Positions 19,383 through 27,368 of a DNA stretch of 64,000 nucleotides are shown here, piece after piece. The notes under the pieces were generated by a model that did no database searches, had not been told where the DNA came from, and was given only the letters and a program-made list of their open reading frames with translations. The position numbers and the translations under genes are program-made. This DNA comes from an uncultured Opitutia bacterium (GTDB lineage Bacteria > Verrucomicrobiota > Verrucomicrobiia > Opitutales > Opitutaceae): NCBI GenBank assembly GCA_903859715.1, contig CAIONS010000056.1, forward strand, positions 1 to 64,000. Reading direction: 5' to 3'. Within the stretch, counting starts at the first letter, position 1. Each line of letters opens with the position of its first letter.

Positions 19383-20030
19383 TCACATCGCGATGCCGAC
19401 CGCATTGAGGAAGGCGCGGGCGAGGATGGCATGGCCGATGTTGTTGGGATGCACACGGTCCCAGGCGATGGCGTTGGCGTGCATGTGCTGCAGTGCGGCG
19501 TTGAAGGCGGCCTGGGTGTCGATGAAGAGGGCGTCGTGCTTGGCGGCGGTTTTTTTGACGATCGCGCCATACTCGTCCATGCGGGCGCGCATGGCGTCGG
19601 CGGGGTTGGGCTCAATGTAGAACGGCGACATGAGCACGAGGCCTTTCACCTTGGACTTGGTCTGGGTGACGAGTTCGTCGAGCGTCTTGGCATAGACCTC
19701 GGGCGAGACGTGAATCTCGGTCTGGCGTGGGAGGTCGAACTGCCGCCAGACGTCGTTGACGCCGATCATGATGACGAGCCAGTCGGGCTTGAGATTGAGG
19801 ACGTCGGTCTGCCAGCGCGCCTTCAGGTCGAGCACGGTGTGGCCGGAGGTGCCCATGTTAACCACGCGGAGGGCACTGGCCGGGTGGATCGCGTACAGCA
19901 GCCCTTCGACGAGCGAGACGTAGCCCTTGCCCAAGGCGCCGAAGAGGCCCTCGCCAACGGGGCGGGCGCGTTCGCAATCGGTGATCGAGTCGCCGATGAA
20001 GACGAGTTTGCTGTGCGGGGCGATTTTCAT
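19383..20030 (-). CDS. SGNH/GDSL-family hydrolase
   Basis: A 215-residue lipase/esterase-like protein. Block I is FIGDSITDCERAR with the nucleophilic Ser, block III is IGVNDVWRQ and block V is DRVHPNNIGHAI with the Asp-x-x-His pair. No signal peptide is present, so it should act in the cytoplasm, perhaps as an acyl or carbohydrate esterase. The substrate cannot be read from the sequence. It is flanked on both sides by repeats. Confidence 0.9.
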   Translation of the reverse strand: MKIAPHSKLVFIGDSITDCERARPVGEGLFGALGKGYVSLVEGLLYAIHPASALRVVNMGTSGHTVLDLKARWQTDVLNLKPDWLVIMIGVNDVWRQFDLPRQTEIHVSPEVYAKTLDELVTQTKSKVKGLVLMSPFYIEPNPADAMRARMDEYGAIVKKTAAKHDALFIDTQAAFNAALQHMHANAIAWDRVHPNNIGHAILARAFLNAVGIAM

Positions 20031-20043
20031 CGGGGCGGATGTT

Positions 20044-20190
20044 TAACCACGAAAAACACGAAAGACACGAAAATCGATCTCCTGAATTTATCGCGGAAGC
20101 GCGGAGGAGCGGAAACGCGGAATCTGAATCCTGATCAGAAGGGATTGTTTCCCCAACTCCGCTTCTCCGCGCTTCCGCGATAAACTGATT
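20044..20190. repeat. Composite palindromic repeat, best-preserved copy
   Basis: AACCACGAAAAACACGAAAG leads into a near-perfect long stem. The left arm TATCGCGGAAGCGCGGAG (about 20088-20114) pairs with the right arm CTCCGCGCTTCCGCGATA (about 20157-20184). The arms themselves consist of repeated GCGGA words. Only about 43 bases of loop separate them. Confidence 0.85.
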
Positions 20191-20250
20191 GAAGGTTTGG
20201 GGTTGGCGATGACTCAGGACGCACTAGGAATGATGCACCCCACCTCAATC

Positions 20251-21231
20251 ATGCGCTTTCCCTATCGTTGGGCTTTCTTCGCCCTGATTCTTGCTGTGCC
20301 GTTGCCGCTCCTGCGTGCGGCTGATGAGCAAAACTACACCATCGCCGTGATCCCGATGGGCACGACCCATGAATATTGGAAACTGATCCACGAGGGCGCG
20401 CTCAAGGCGCAGGCCGAGTTCAAGGCGCAGGGCGTGAAGGTGGACATCATTTGGAAAGGACCATTGCGGGAGGACGACCGCGACCAGCAGGTACAGGTCG
20501 TGGAGAACTTCATCGGCCGGCGGGTGAGTGGCATGGTGCTGGCGCCGCTGGATTACCGGGCGCTGGTGGCTCCCGTGGAGCAGGCGGCCGCGGCGGGCAT
20601 TCCGGTGGCGATCGTGGACTCAGGTCTGAACTCAAAGGTGCCGGTTAGCTACATTGCCACGGACAATCATGCGGGCGGACAGCTCGCGGCACGCCGGCTC
20701 GGCGAGCTGCTGCACGGCAAGGGCAATGTGATCCTGCTCCGCGTGCAGGTGGGCTCGGGCAGTTGCGAGGCGCGCGAGGCGGGCTTTCTGGAGGAACTCG
20801 CGGCGAAGTTTCCCGGGATCAAGGTGATTTCGTCCAACCAGCACGGCGGGGCGACGCGGGATACCGCGATGGCCGCGTCGCAGAACCTGCTCAACCGCTT
20901 TGGCACCCAAGTGAACGGCATCTTCGCGCCGAACGAGTCCACGCTCGCCGGCATGCTGCTGGCGCTGAACAACGCCGGGCTCAGCGGCGGGAAGGTGCAG
21001 CTGGTCGGTTTCGCCAACAGCCCGTCCTTCGCCGCGGCTCTCAAACGCAACGATCTGCACGGGCTCATCCTGCAGGACCCCGTGAAGATGGGTTATCTCG
21101 GGGTGAAGACGATCGTCCAGGTACTGCGCGGCGAGAAGGTGCCGGCGGTGGTGGATACGGGCGTTTACCTCGCGACAGCCGAGAATCTCACGGATCCGAA
21201 CATCGCGGGGCTGTTAAAACCGCCGCAGTAA
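20251..21231 (+). CDS. Periplasmic sugar-type solute-binding protein
   Basis: A 326-residue RbsB/LacI-type binding protein. The ATG at 20251 gives a signal peptide (YRWAFFALILAVPLPLLRAA). The first lobe begins YTIAVIPMGTTHEYWK. DGRRVSGMVLAPLD-like text at GRRVSGMVLAPLDYRALVAP and GIPVAIVDSGLN are the typical hinge strands. YIATDNHAGGQLAARRLGE and FAPNESTLAGMLLALNN follow. No permease or ATPase gene is adjacent, so it is an orphan that must use a transporter or sensor encoded elsewhere. Confidence 0.9.
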   Translation: MRFPYRWAFFALILAVPLPLLRAADEQNYTIAVIPMGTTHEYWKLIHEGALKAQAEFKAQGVKVDIIWKGPLREDDRDQQVQVVENFIGRRVSGMVLAPLDYRALVAPVEQAAAAGIPVAIVDSGLNSKVPVSYIATDNHAGGQLAARRLGELLHGKGNVILLRVQVGSGSCEAREAGFLEELAAKFPGIKVISSNQHGGATRDTAMAASQNLLNRFGTQVNGIFAPNESTLAGMLLALNNAGLSGGKVQLVGFANSPSFAAALKRNDLHGLILQDPVKMGYLGVKTIVQVLRGEKVPAVVDTGVYLATAENLTDPNIAGLLKPPQ

Positions 21232-21261
21232 AATCACTGAAAAGCTTTTGATTAAGCCCCG

Positions 21262-21576
21262 TCACCGGTCGAGGTTGAATGCCAACCAGAATGCAACGGC
21301 CCATTCGATGATGGCCAAGAGACTGATGCTCTTAATACCCGGAAGTTTCGTGATCAGAAACCAGAAGACCAACAGAGCAACTCCGACCAAGGTAGCACCC
21401 GCCCAAATGAAGAAGATCGGCCAATCATGCGACATCTTGGACAGAAGATATGAAATACCGATGCATGGTGGCGTCGAAGCGAGTAGCGCGAACCAAAGCT
21501 TGGTGTCCTCCCGAGAGGGTGGATTATATTTTTCTCCCGAGAATATCCTGAAGAGCAGCGCATAAACTGCGATCAT
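21262..21576 (-). CDS. Small membrane protein
   Basis: A 104-residue protein with three or so hydrophobic segments (about residues 27-45, 52-75 and 83-100; IFFIWAGATLVGVALLVFWF is the clearest). The family is not recognised. Base composition is lower in GC than the flanking genes, so this may be a recently acquired gene. Confidence 0.55.
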   Translation of the reverse strand: MIAVYALLFRIFSGEKYNPPSREDTKLWFALLASTPPCIGISYLLSKMSHDWPIFFIWAGATLVGVALLVFWFLITKLPGIKSISLLAIIEWAVAFWLAFNLDR

Positions 21577-21628
21577 TGGGCTAAGACGCCGGCGTTATCT
21601 TCAGGAGCGCTCAAACACCCGTGCTGCC

Positions 21629-22402
21629 CTAATTCGACACCAGCGGGAACAGTTCCTGATTCAGCTTCGCGCCGGGCTTGAGCTTCAGCGGGTCGGTGGT
21701 CTGGTGGGCGGATGGGAAATAGGTCGTGCCGTCGGGCATGTAGATGATGGCGATCGCCTCGCGCAGGCCATCGGAGCGGTTCGGGCCGGCGTAGTGGAAG
21801 GTCATGCCGTTGTGCACGGTGACGGAGCCGGCCTTGAGCTCGCAGGTGACGGGCTTGATGCCCTTGGTCTGAGGGGCGACGGAATAGAGGTCCTGCGGAT
21901 CGCCGAGGTTCACCGGCTCGATGTCCAGAAAGCGGTGCGTGCCCGGAATGAACGACATGCAGCCGTTGTGGATTGTGGCGTCACGCAGCGCGACCCAGAT
22001 GGTGAGCTGGTGCATCTTCTGCTCGTGCGGCCAGTAGGGCGTGTCCTGGTGCCACGGAGTCTTAGCGCCGGTATGGGGCTCCTTGAACAGCGCGTGGTCA
22101 TGCCAGATGCGAACGCTGGTGCCGCTCAGCTTCATGGCGATGTTGGCCAGCCGGCGGGAAAGCACGAAGGGCTTCACGGCCGGGTAGCGGTGCCAGAGGT
22201 TGACGCACTGGATGAAGATCTGCTCGTAGCTGCCTTTGACCCGGTTCGGATCGAGGTCCTTGGTGTCCTCCTTCACTGCCTCCTCGACCGCATCGCGGAA
22301 GGCGACGAGATCTTCACCGGTGAAGACATCTTCGAGTTTGATGTAGCCGTCACGCTGATAGGCGGTGACCTGCTGGATGGAGAGGGGATAATCGTCGGTC
22401 AT
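21629..22402 (-). CDS. Phytanoyl-CoA dioxygenase family protein
   Basis: A 257-residue Fe(II)/2-oxoglutarate oxygenase. The His-x-Asp pair is in TPWHQDTPYWP, the distal His is in GMTFHYAGPNRS and the 2-oxoglutarate Arg is in LREAIAIIYMPDG. HNGCMSFIPGTHRF is a family hallmark. The true substrate is unknown; bacterial members act on many small molecules. It is followed by no co-directional gene nearby and preceded by mutM on the same strand 43 bases upstream. Confidence 0.9.
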   Translation of the reverse strand: MTDDYPLSIQQVTAYQRDGYIKLEDVFTGEDLVAFRDAVEEAVKEDTKDLDPNRVKGSYEQIFIQCVNLWHRYPAVKPFVLSRRLANIAMKLSGTSVRIWHDHALFKEPHTGAKTPWHQDTPYWPHEQKMHQLTIWVALRDATIHNGCMSFIPGTHRFLDIEPVNLGDPQDLYSVAPQTKGIKPVTCELKAGSVTVHNGMTFHYAGPNRSDGLREAIAIIYMPDGTTYFPSAHQTTDPLKLKPGAKLNQELFPLVSN

Positions 22403-22445
22403 GGGTAAAAGGGGTTACCTGAACGAACCCAACGCGGGCGTTTGG

Positions 22446-23270
22446 TCAAAGTTTTTGTCGTGCCGGGGACCAGCAAGTGGTCCGGCCGCCGATCTCGGCG
22501 CGGGAGAGAGGCGTTTTGGTGCGCGGGTCGAGTCCACCATCTTCCCAGCGGTGCCAGAACAGCCAGGTACGGGGAATATGGGCGTTGAGGTCAGGCGGCA
22601 GGTAATTGCCACGGCCGGCGATGGTATCGAGGGCGAGCCGGCAGACATGGCCGCACTCGCGCCAGAGAGTCTTCACCTCGGCGGATTTGAGCGAGCCGGC
22701 GAGGCGCCGGGGGTGGATCGCGGCGCGCCAGAGGATTTCGTCGGCCATCCAGTTGCCGACGCCGGGAAAGCGCTCCTGCATGAGCAATACGGCCTTGATC
22801 GGCGCCCGGGCGCGGCGCTTCAGGAAGGCGGCGACGACTTCGATTGTGAACTCGGGAGAGAGAATAGGCGGGGCGATTTTGGTCCACCACGCGGGTGCCG
22901 CGGGGCCGTGATGGAATTGGACGCGGCCGAACATCCGCGGGTCGGAGAATACGAGCGAGTGTTTCGGGGTGTGAAGCACGAGGTGATCGTGTTTGGCGGG
23001 CGTGCAGCCGGCGGGCCGGACCGTGAGCTCGCCGCTCATGCCAAGATGCACGCCGACCCAGGCGCCGCCGCTGAAACGGAAGAGCATCTGCTTCGCCTGC
23101 GCCTCTGAGGAGAGATACTTCGCGCTGGTGAGGGCACGGCGGATGGCGGCGGGGCTGGTCCCGCGGAAAATCTTCGCGGCCGGGTGCAACTCCACGGACT
23201 TGATCCGCTGGCCGGCGGCGGCCTGCGCCCAGCGTTTTCTGAAAAATTCAACCTCGGCGAATTCGGGCAT
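22446..23270 (-). CDS. Fpg/Nei-family DNA glycosylase without zinc finger cysteines
   Basis: A 274-residue base-excision enzyme starting MPEFAEVEFF, so the catalytic Pro2-Glu3 pair is present. The conserved Lys region KQMLFRFSGGAWVGVHLGMSG and the helix-two-turn-helix GVGNWMADEILWRA are intact. The C-terminal finger is unusual. The expected Cys4 motif is replaced by GGLDPRTKTPL and GGRTTCWSPARQ, leaving one cysteine. It is probably a zincless-finger type. Upstream codons in frame are repeat-free but have no protein-like character, so the ATG at 23270 is preferred. Confidence 0.9.
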   Translation of the reverse strand: MPEFAEVEFFRKRWAQAAAGQRIKSVELHPAAKIFRGTSPAAIRRALTSAKYLSSEAQAKQMLFRFSGGAWVGVHLGMSGELTVRPAGCTPAKHDHLVLHTPKHSLVFSDPRMFGRVQFHHGPAAPAWWTKIAPPILSPEFTIEVVAAFLKRRARAPIKAVLLMQERFPGVGNWMADEILWRAAIHPRRLAGSLKSAEVKTLWRECGHVCRLALDTIAGRGNYLPPDLNAHIPRTWLFWHRWEDGGLDPRTKTPLSRAEIGGRTTCWSPARQKL

Positions 23271-23272
23271 GA

Positions 23273-24205
23273 CTATGGGCTTTGGAGCCGGCCGTAGCTG
23301 CGCAGGATCCGGAGGTTGGCGAGCGTGAGCACGGCCTGCCATTGGAGTTTGGCACGCGGCCACGCTTCCGGGAAGGAGTCGCCCCAATTCCAGTGAGGAG
23401 CCCAAGAGCCATCGGCGGTCTGCGCGCGAATCAGGAAATCGAGATGAGCTTCGATTTCAGCCGCGAGCAGGGAACGCCAGGGCGAATCGCTCCACGGCGC
23501 CACATCCAGCGGACGCAGGCCATAGCCGGTCCATTTCATGGGATTGCGCTCAACGCCCTGGGCAATGGACGCAGGTAGCACGCGTTCCAGCTCGGTCTTG
23601 AGTTCGGGCGAAAGATTTGGCTCACGGTACAAGCGCAGGTAACAAAGGAGCCCGTGCATCTCGATCGCGCCTTTCGTCGCGCGGAGCCGGACAAGGGTCG
23701 CAGCTGTAACGCGCGCGACCAGGTGGCGGGTTTTCTCAACCGGAAACGCCAACAGGCAGGCGAGGACATCGGGCCGCGGGTTATCCAGCAATCCCTGCCA
23801 GCTCTCCGCCGTCGGATCGGAGAAGTGCCACCACGGCGCGTGCGGCTGGGAATTGTCGTGTGGCGGGATGATCGGCCATGCGCCGTTGGATTCATCATAA
23901 GTGGCCAGCAGATAATCCAAGGCACGCTGCACGGCTGGATGCCTGGCGGGCGTTTCCAGTTCGCGGAGAATATGCAGGGCGTGGCACGTGCTGAGCACAG
24001 TGGAAAGGCTGAACCCGATATCAGCCTCGAGGCTGTGAAAGCCGCCATCACGATTCTGGAAAGCCAGGAGCGCGGCTCGCGCCGGTTCCACGGCACCGCC
24101 TTCAAAGTGAAACGAGAAAAGCATGTGCTCCAGCGGCCGGGCCTGCCGGAGAAATCCGGCGGCACGGGCAAAGGCCGGGGCCGTCAATTGCAGGACTGAA
24201 TTCAT
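23273..24205 (-). CDS. Prenyltransferase/terpene-cyclase-fold protein
   Basis: This 310-residue protein has alpha-alpha barrel repeats of the squalene-cyclase/prenyltransferase type. QW-like motifs are FQNRDGGFHSLEADIGFS and QTADGSWAPHWNWGD. The DxDD cyclase motif is not seen, so catalysis is uncertain. The gene ends two bases before mutM starts and begins five bases after the amidohydrolase stop, so the three form an operon. The function within that operon is unknown. Confidence 0.7.
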   Translation of the reverse strand: MNSVLQLTAPAFARAAGFLRQARPLEHMLFSFHFEGGAVEPARAALLAFQNRDGGFHSLEADIGFSLSTVLSTCHALHILRELETPARHPAVQRALDYLLATYDESNGAWPIIPPHDNSQPHAPWWHFSDPTAESWQGLLDNPRPDVLACLLAFPVEKTRHLVARVTAATLVRLRATKGAIEMHGLLCYLRLYREPNLSPELKTELERVLPASIAQGVERNPMKWTGYGLRPLDVAPWSDSPWRSLLAAEIEAHLDFLIRAQTADGSWAPHWNWGDSFPEAWPRAKLQWQAVLTLANLRILRSYGRLQSP

Positions 24206-24210
24206 TGGAG

Positions 24211-25632
24211 CTATTGAATGCCGACGAGGCCCTTCACGGACTCGAAGAGTTTCTGGGAATCGTAGCCCACGCCGTCCTTGAAGACGATCTCGGCCTTGCG
24301 GAGGTCGGAGATGTTCTTCGACGGGTTGCCGTTGACGATGATCAGGTCGGCGGCCTTGCCGGCCTCGAGGCTGCCGGTCTGGGCGTCGATCTTGAGCAGC
24401 TTGGCGCCGTTGTGCGTCGCAACCTCGATGGCTTCGAGGGGAGTCAGACCGGCCTCGACGAGCAGCTCGATGGCGCGCCAGTTGCCGTAGCCCGCGAGAC
24501 AGCCGCCGTAACCCGTGGGATCGGTGCCGGCCACCAGCAGGCCGCCGGCGTGGAAGAATTTGACCTCGAGCTGCATGTCGCGCGCGAAGGCCTCCCGCGA
24601 GGTCTTGCTGTTCTGGATGTTGATGGCGGCCCAGCGGGTCAGATAGCTCTCACGCAACGGGGGCGCGAGGGTGTCGAGCTCGGCCTTGCTGGCGACGCGG
24701 CGGCCGGGAGTGAAGGTCTCGAAGATGGCGAGCGTGGAGGTGAGCGTGACATGCTGGCTGATCAACAGCGAGATGAGCCCGTTGATCTCGGGGCTGTTAG
24801 GCTGAAGCGACTCGATGGAGCGGTAGGTGTTGAGCGCGTTGGAAGGATCGCCCGGTTTCCGGCCGGGGATCAGGTCGGACATGGCCATGAAACCGTGCTC
24901 GAGATTGTCGATGCCGAGCCCGGCGGCCTCGCGGTAGCTGACCTTGCCGATGTGACCGGTGACCTGAAGCCCGCGCGCGTGGGCGGCGGTGATCGTGGCG
25001 GCCATGATGTCGGCCGGCAGATTGATGTAGACCTTGATCGAGGTGAAACCCTCGTCGGCCCAGTAGTTGACCATGCGGGTCGCGGCGGCTGGGCTGGCCA
25101 CCGCGTGCAGCTGGGGAATGCCCGTGCCGGCGCCGTCAAAGTAGGGTGCGGTGAGATGGAGCTTCGGGCCGAAGGAAGTGCCGCTCTCGATCCGGGCCTT
25201 CATCTCAAGGTCGGTGTACGGCTCCATGCTGCCGGTGGTGCGGGCGGAAGTGACGCCGGCGGCGAGATAAAGCCGCGGGAAGGAGAACTCCATTTCGTTC
25301 ACATGAAACGGGCCGCCGGCAAGGGACGAATAAAAGAGATGCTCGTGCACCATGACGAGGCCGGGCAGCACCGATTTGCCGGTGAGGTCACGCACGGTTG
25401 CGCCGTCGGGGATTTTTAGATCCGGGCCGATGGATTCAATTTTGCCGTCGCGCAGAACAACCGTCTGGTTTTCGAGCGGCGCATGGCCGAGCCCATCGAT
25501 CACGCGGGCATGGGTAAGCACGACGACGGGTGCCTTGATGGCGATGATGGGATCGGTGGGCGCGGGTGTTTGGGCGGAGAGGCGGGCAAAGCAAAGGCCG
25601 GCGAGAGCGAGGAAGGCGGGTTTGGAGCTCAT
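24211..25632 (-). CDS. Secreted metal-dependent amidohydrolase
   Basis: A 473-residue imidazolonepropionase-like amidohydrolase with a signal peptide (FLALAGLCFARLSAQ) from the ATG at 25632. Metal and catalytic residues are visible: His-x-His in LVMVHEHLF, Lys in FTSIKVYINL, His in VTGHIGK, His in NLEHGFMAM and Asp in VAGTDPTGYG. It probably cleaves amide or peptide-like substrates in the periplasm. Related secreted enzymes act on dipeptides. It is the first gene of the operon with the barrel protein and mutM. Confidence 0.9.
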   Translation of the reverse strand: MSSKPAFLALAGLCFARLSAQTPAPTDPIIAIKAPVVVLTHARVIDGLGHAPLENQTVVLRDGKIESIGPDLKIPDGATVRDLTGKSVLPGLVMVHEHLFYSSLAGGPFHVNEMEFSFPRLYLAAGVTSARTTGSMEPYTDLEMKARIESGTSFGPKLHLTAPYFDGAGTGIPQLHAVASPAAATRMVNYWADEGFTSIKVYINLPADIMAATITAAHARGLQVTGHIGKVSYREAAGLGIDNLEHGFMAMSDLIPGRKPGDPSNALNTYRSIESLQPNSPEINGLISLLISQHVTLTSTLAIFETFTPGRRVASKAELDTLAPPLRESYLTRWAAINIQNSKTSREAFARDMQLEVKFFHAGGLLVAGTDPTGYGGCLAGYGNWRAIELLVEAGLTPLEAIEVATHNGAKLLKIDAQTGSLEAGKAADLIIVNGNPSKNISDLRKAEIVFKDGVGYDSQKLFESVKGLVGIQ

Positions 25633-25670
25633 GGGCGGAGGGGAAGGAAAGCCCGGGTATGATTTCTGAT

Positions 25671-25848
25671 TTTTAACCACGGATTTCACGGATGGCACGG
25701 ATCAGAAGTGCCGATCCTCGATCGGGATTTTTACAGGAGATAACGAAGGGAACGAAGGACGAGGTGGATCAGGGCCACTTTGTTACCTCGGTTACCTTCT
25801 GTTCAAATCAAGATTCTGAATATCTGAATCCGTGTAATCCGTGGTAAA
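25671..25848. repeat. Nested palindrome: ACGGATT arms outside, GTAACG arms inside
   Basis: Outer arms are TTTTAACCACGGATTTCACG (25671 on) and GTGTAATCCGTGGTAAA (ending 25848). Inside them lies a second inverted pair, ACAGGAGATAACGAAGGGAA (about 25731) and TTACCTCGGTTACCTTCTGT (about 25783). Both words recur at 30957-31164 in the opposite nesting order. Confidence 0.85.
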
Positions 25849-25851
25849 GAA

Positions 25852-26382
25852 TCAGGTGAGGGTGGCGGCGAATTCGGCGAAACTGGGATAGATCGGAATG
25901 CGGTGGGCGGCGATTTCGGGCAGGGTGGAGGGATCGATTTTTCCCGTGCTGACGGCGGCGACGTTGATCCGGGCAGCGAGGGCCGAGCCGATGTCGGCGG
26001 CGGAATCGCCGACCATCCAGCATTGCGCGGGGTCGAGGCGGTGCTGCTCGATTTTCTCCAGGATATAGCGCGGGGAGGGCTTGCGGTAAACCACGGGCTG
26101 GCCCGGCGCCTCGGGTGCGATGCAGACGCCGGCAAACAGCGGCGAGCCGAGGCCGAGCAGTTCCTCCATGCGGGCGTTGACGCGGAGGGTATCGTCGAGC
26201 GTGTGATAGCCGCGACCGATGCCGGACTGGTTGGTGAAGAGGAAGAGCTTGTAGCCCAGCGTGCGGGCCCGGCTCAGGCCCTCGATGGCGCCGGGGATGA
26301 GTTCCACGCCGGCCGGATCGGCGAGGTAGACTTTGTCGAGGATGAGCGTGCCGTCGCGATCGAGGAACAGCGCCTTGCTCAT
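25852..26382 (-). CDS. gmhB: Heptose bisphosphate phosphatase-like HAD protein
   Basis: A 176-residue HAD phosphatase expected to remove the 1- or 7-phosphate of heptose bisphosphate in ADP-heptose synthesis. Motif I is LFLDRDGTLI, motif II FLFTNQSGIGRG, motif III YRKPSPR and motif IV MVGDSAADI. GmhB and HisB-N normally carry a Cys/His zinc loop before motif III. Here it reads VCIAPEAPGQPVVYRKP and lacks those ligands. It overlaps the hldE stop (ATGA), which supports the heptose role. Confidence 0.85.
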   Translation of the reverse strand: MSKALFLDRDGTLILDKVYLADPAGVELIPGAIEGLSRARTLGYKLFLFTNQSGIGRGYHTLDDTLRVNARMEELLGLGSPLFAGVCIAPEAPGQPVVYRKPSPRYILEKIEQHRLDPAQCWMVGDSAADIGSALAARINVAAVSTGKIDPSTLPEIAAHRIPIYPSFAEFAATLT

Positions 26383-27368
26383 GACTCGTGCGCCACGTAC
26401 GCCGCGAGTTCTTTGGGCGTGACGGTGGCGGTGCCGATCTTGCCCACGACCACGCCGGCGGCGGCGTTGGAGAAGTGCGCAGCCTTCTCGAGATTTGCGC
26501 CCGCGGTGAGCGCGAGCACGAGGGCGGCTAGCGAGGTGTCACCGGCACCGGAGACGTCGAAAACCTCGCGTGCCATGGTTGGGATGGTTTTTTTAACCAG
26601 GCCGTTCTCGCTGAGCAGCATGCCGTCTTTGCCTCGGGTAATTACCAAGTACTTTGTCCGGTAAAGCTTATGCAGTTTGGCGCAGACTTCGGCCGCGGGA
26701 AATGGGGTGTGGGGCAGCAGTTTGATGCCCGCCAGTTGGAGTGATTCCCGCTCGTTCGGAGTGATGAGATCTAGGGCTTTGAACGTGAGCAGGCGACGAG
26801 GTTTCGGGTCGAGCGCGATGAACTTGCCGGCCGCGTGAGCGAGTTTGCTGACGCGGGTGATGAGTTCGTTGTCGAGGATGCCTTTGGCATAGTCGGAGAG
26901 AATCACGGCATCGCAGGCTTCTATTTCAGCGGCCAGCAACGACTCTGCATCCTTTGCGGTCACATGATATTCTGCGGGCGGTGACTCGCGGTCGATGCGG
27001 CAAAGCTGCTGTCCACGCACCATGACGCGCGTCTTCATGATCGTCTGGCTGGATCCAGGCGTACTCAAAGTGACAATGCCCTTGTCCTCGAGCTTCTCGC
27101 GCAAGGTCTTCCCGGTTTGATCGGAACCAAAATAGCCGGCGACGACGCACCGAGCGCCGAGGGCAGCGATATTCAGCGCCACGTTGCCCGCGCCACCAGC
27201 CGTGCTGAATTCCTCCGACACGTCGATGACGGGAACGGGCGCCTCGGGGGAGATGCGGGTGGCATCGCCTTTGATGTACCGGTCGAGCATCACGTCGCCG
27301 ACGACGAGGATGCGCAACTTAGCGATTTTCCGGAGCAGACCGGGCAGGCCTTTTATCTGAGTTCCCAT
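26379..27368 (-). CDS. hldE: D-glycero-beta-D-manno-heptose-7-phosphate kinase
   Basis: A 329-residue PfkB-family kinase corresponding to the kinase half of HldE (RfaE1). It starts ILVVGDVMLDRYIKGDATRI, and ISPEAPVPV and GGAGNVALNIAALGA follow. The catalytic Asp is in VSGAGDTSLAALVLA. The nucleotidyltransferase half is missing, so a separate RfaE2 must be encoded elsewhere. It lies between the M24 peptidase gene (16-base overlap) and gmhB (4-base overlap), giving two consecutive steps of LPS heptose synthesis. Confidence 0.93.
   Translation of the reverse strand: MGTQIKGLPGLLRKIAKLRILVVGDVMLDRYIKGDATRISPEAPVPVIDVSEEFSTAGGAGNVALNIAALGARCVVAGYFGSDQTGKTLREKLEDKGIVTLSTPGSSQTIMKTRVMVRGQQLCRIDRESPPAEYHVTAKDAESLLAAEIEACDAVILSDYAKGILDNELITRVSKLAHAAGKFIALDPKPRRLLTFKALDLITPNERESLQLAGIKLLPHTPFPAAEVCAKLHKLYRTKYLVITRGKDGMLLSENGLVKKTIPTMAREVFDVSGAGDTSLAALVLALTAGANLEKAAHFSNAAAGVVVGKIGTATVTPKELAAYVAHES

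Noticed and set aside
24205-25419. 404-codon plus-strand frame
   Set aside because: Antisense to the amidohydrolase gene with clear catalytic motifs; no domain is recognisable.
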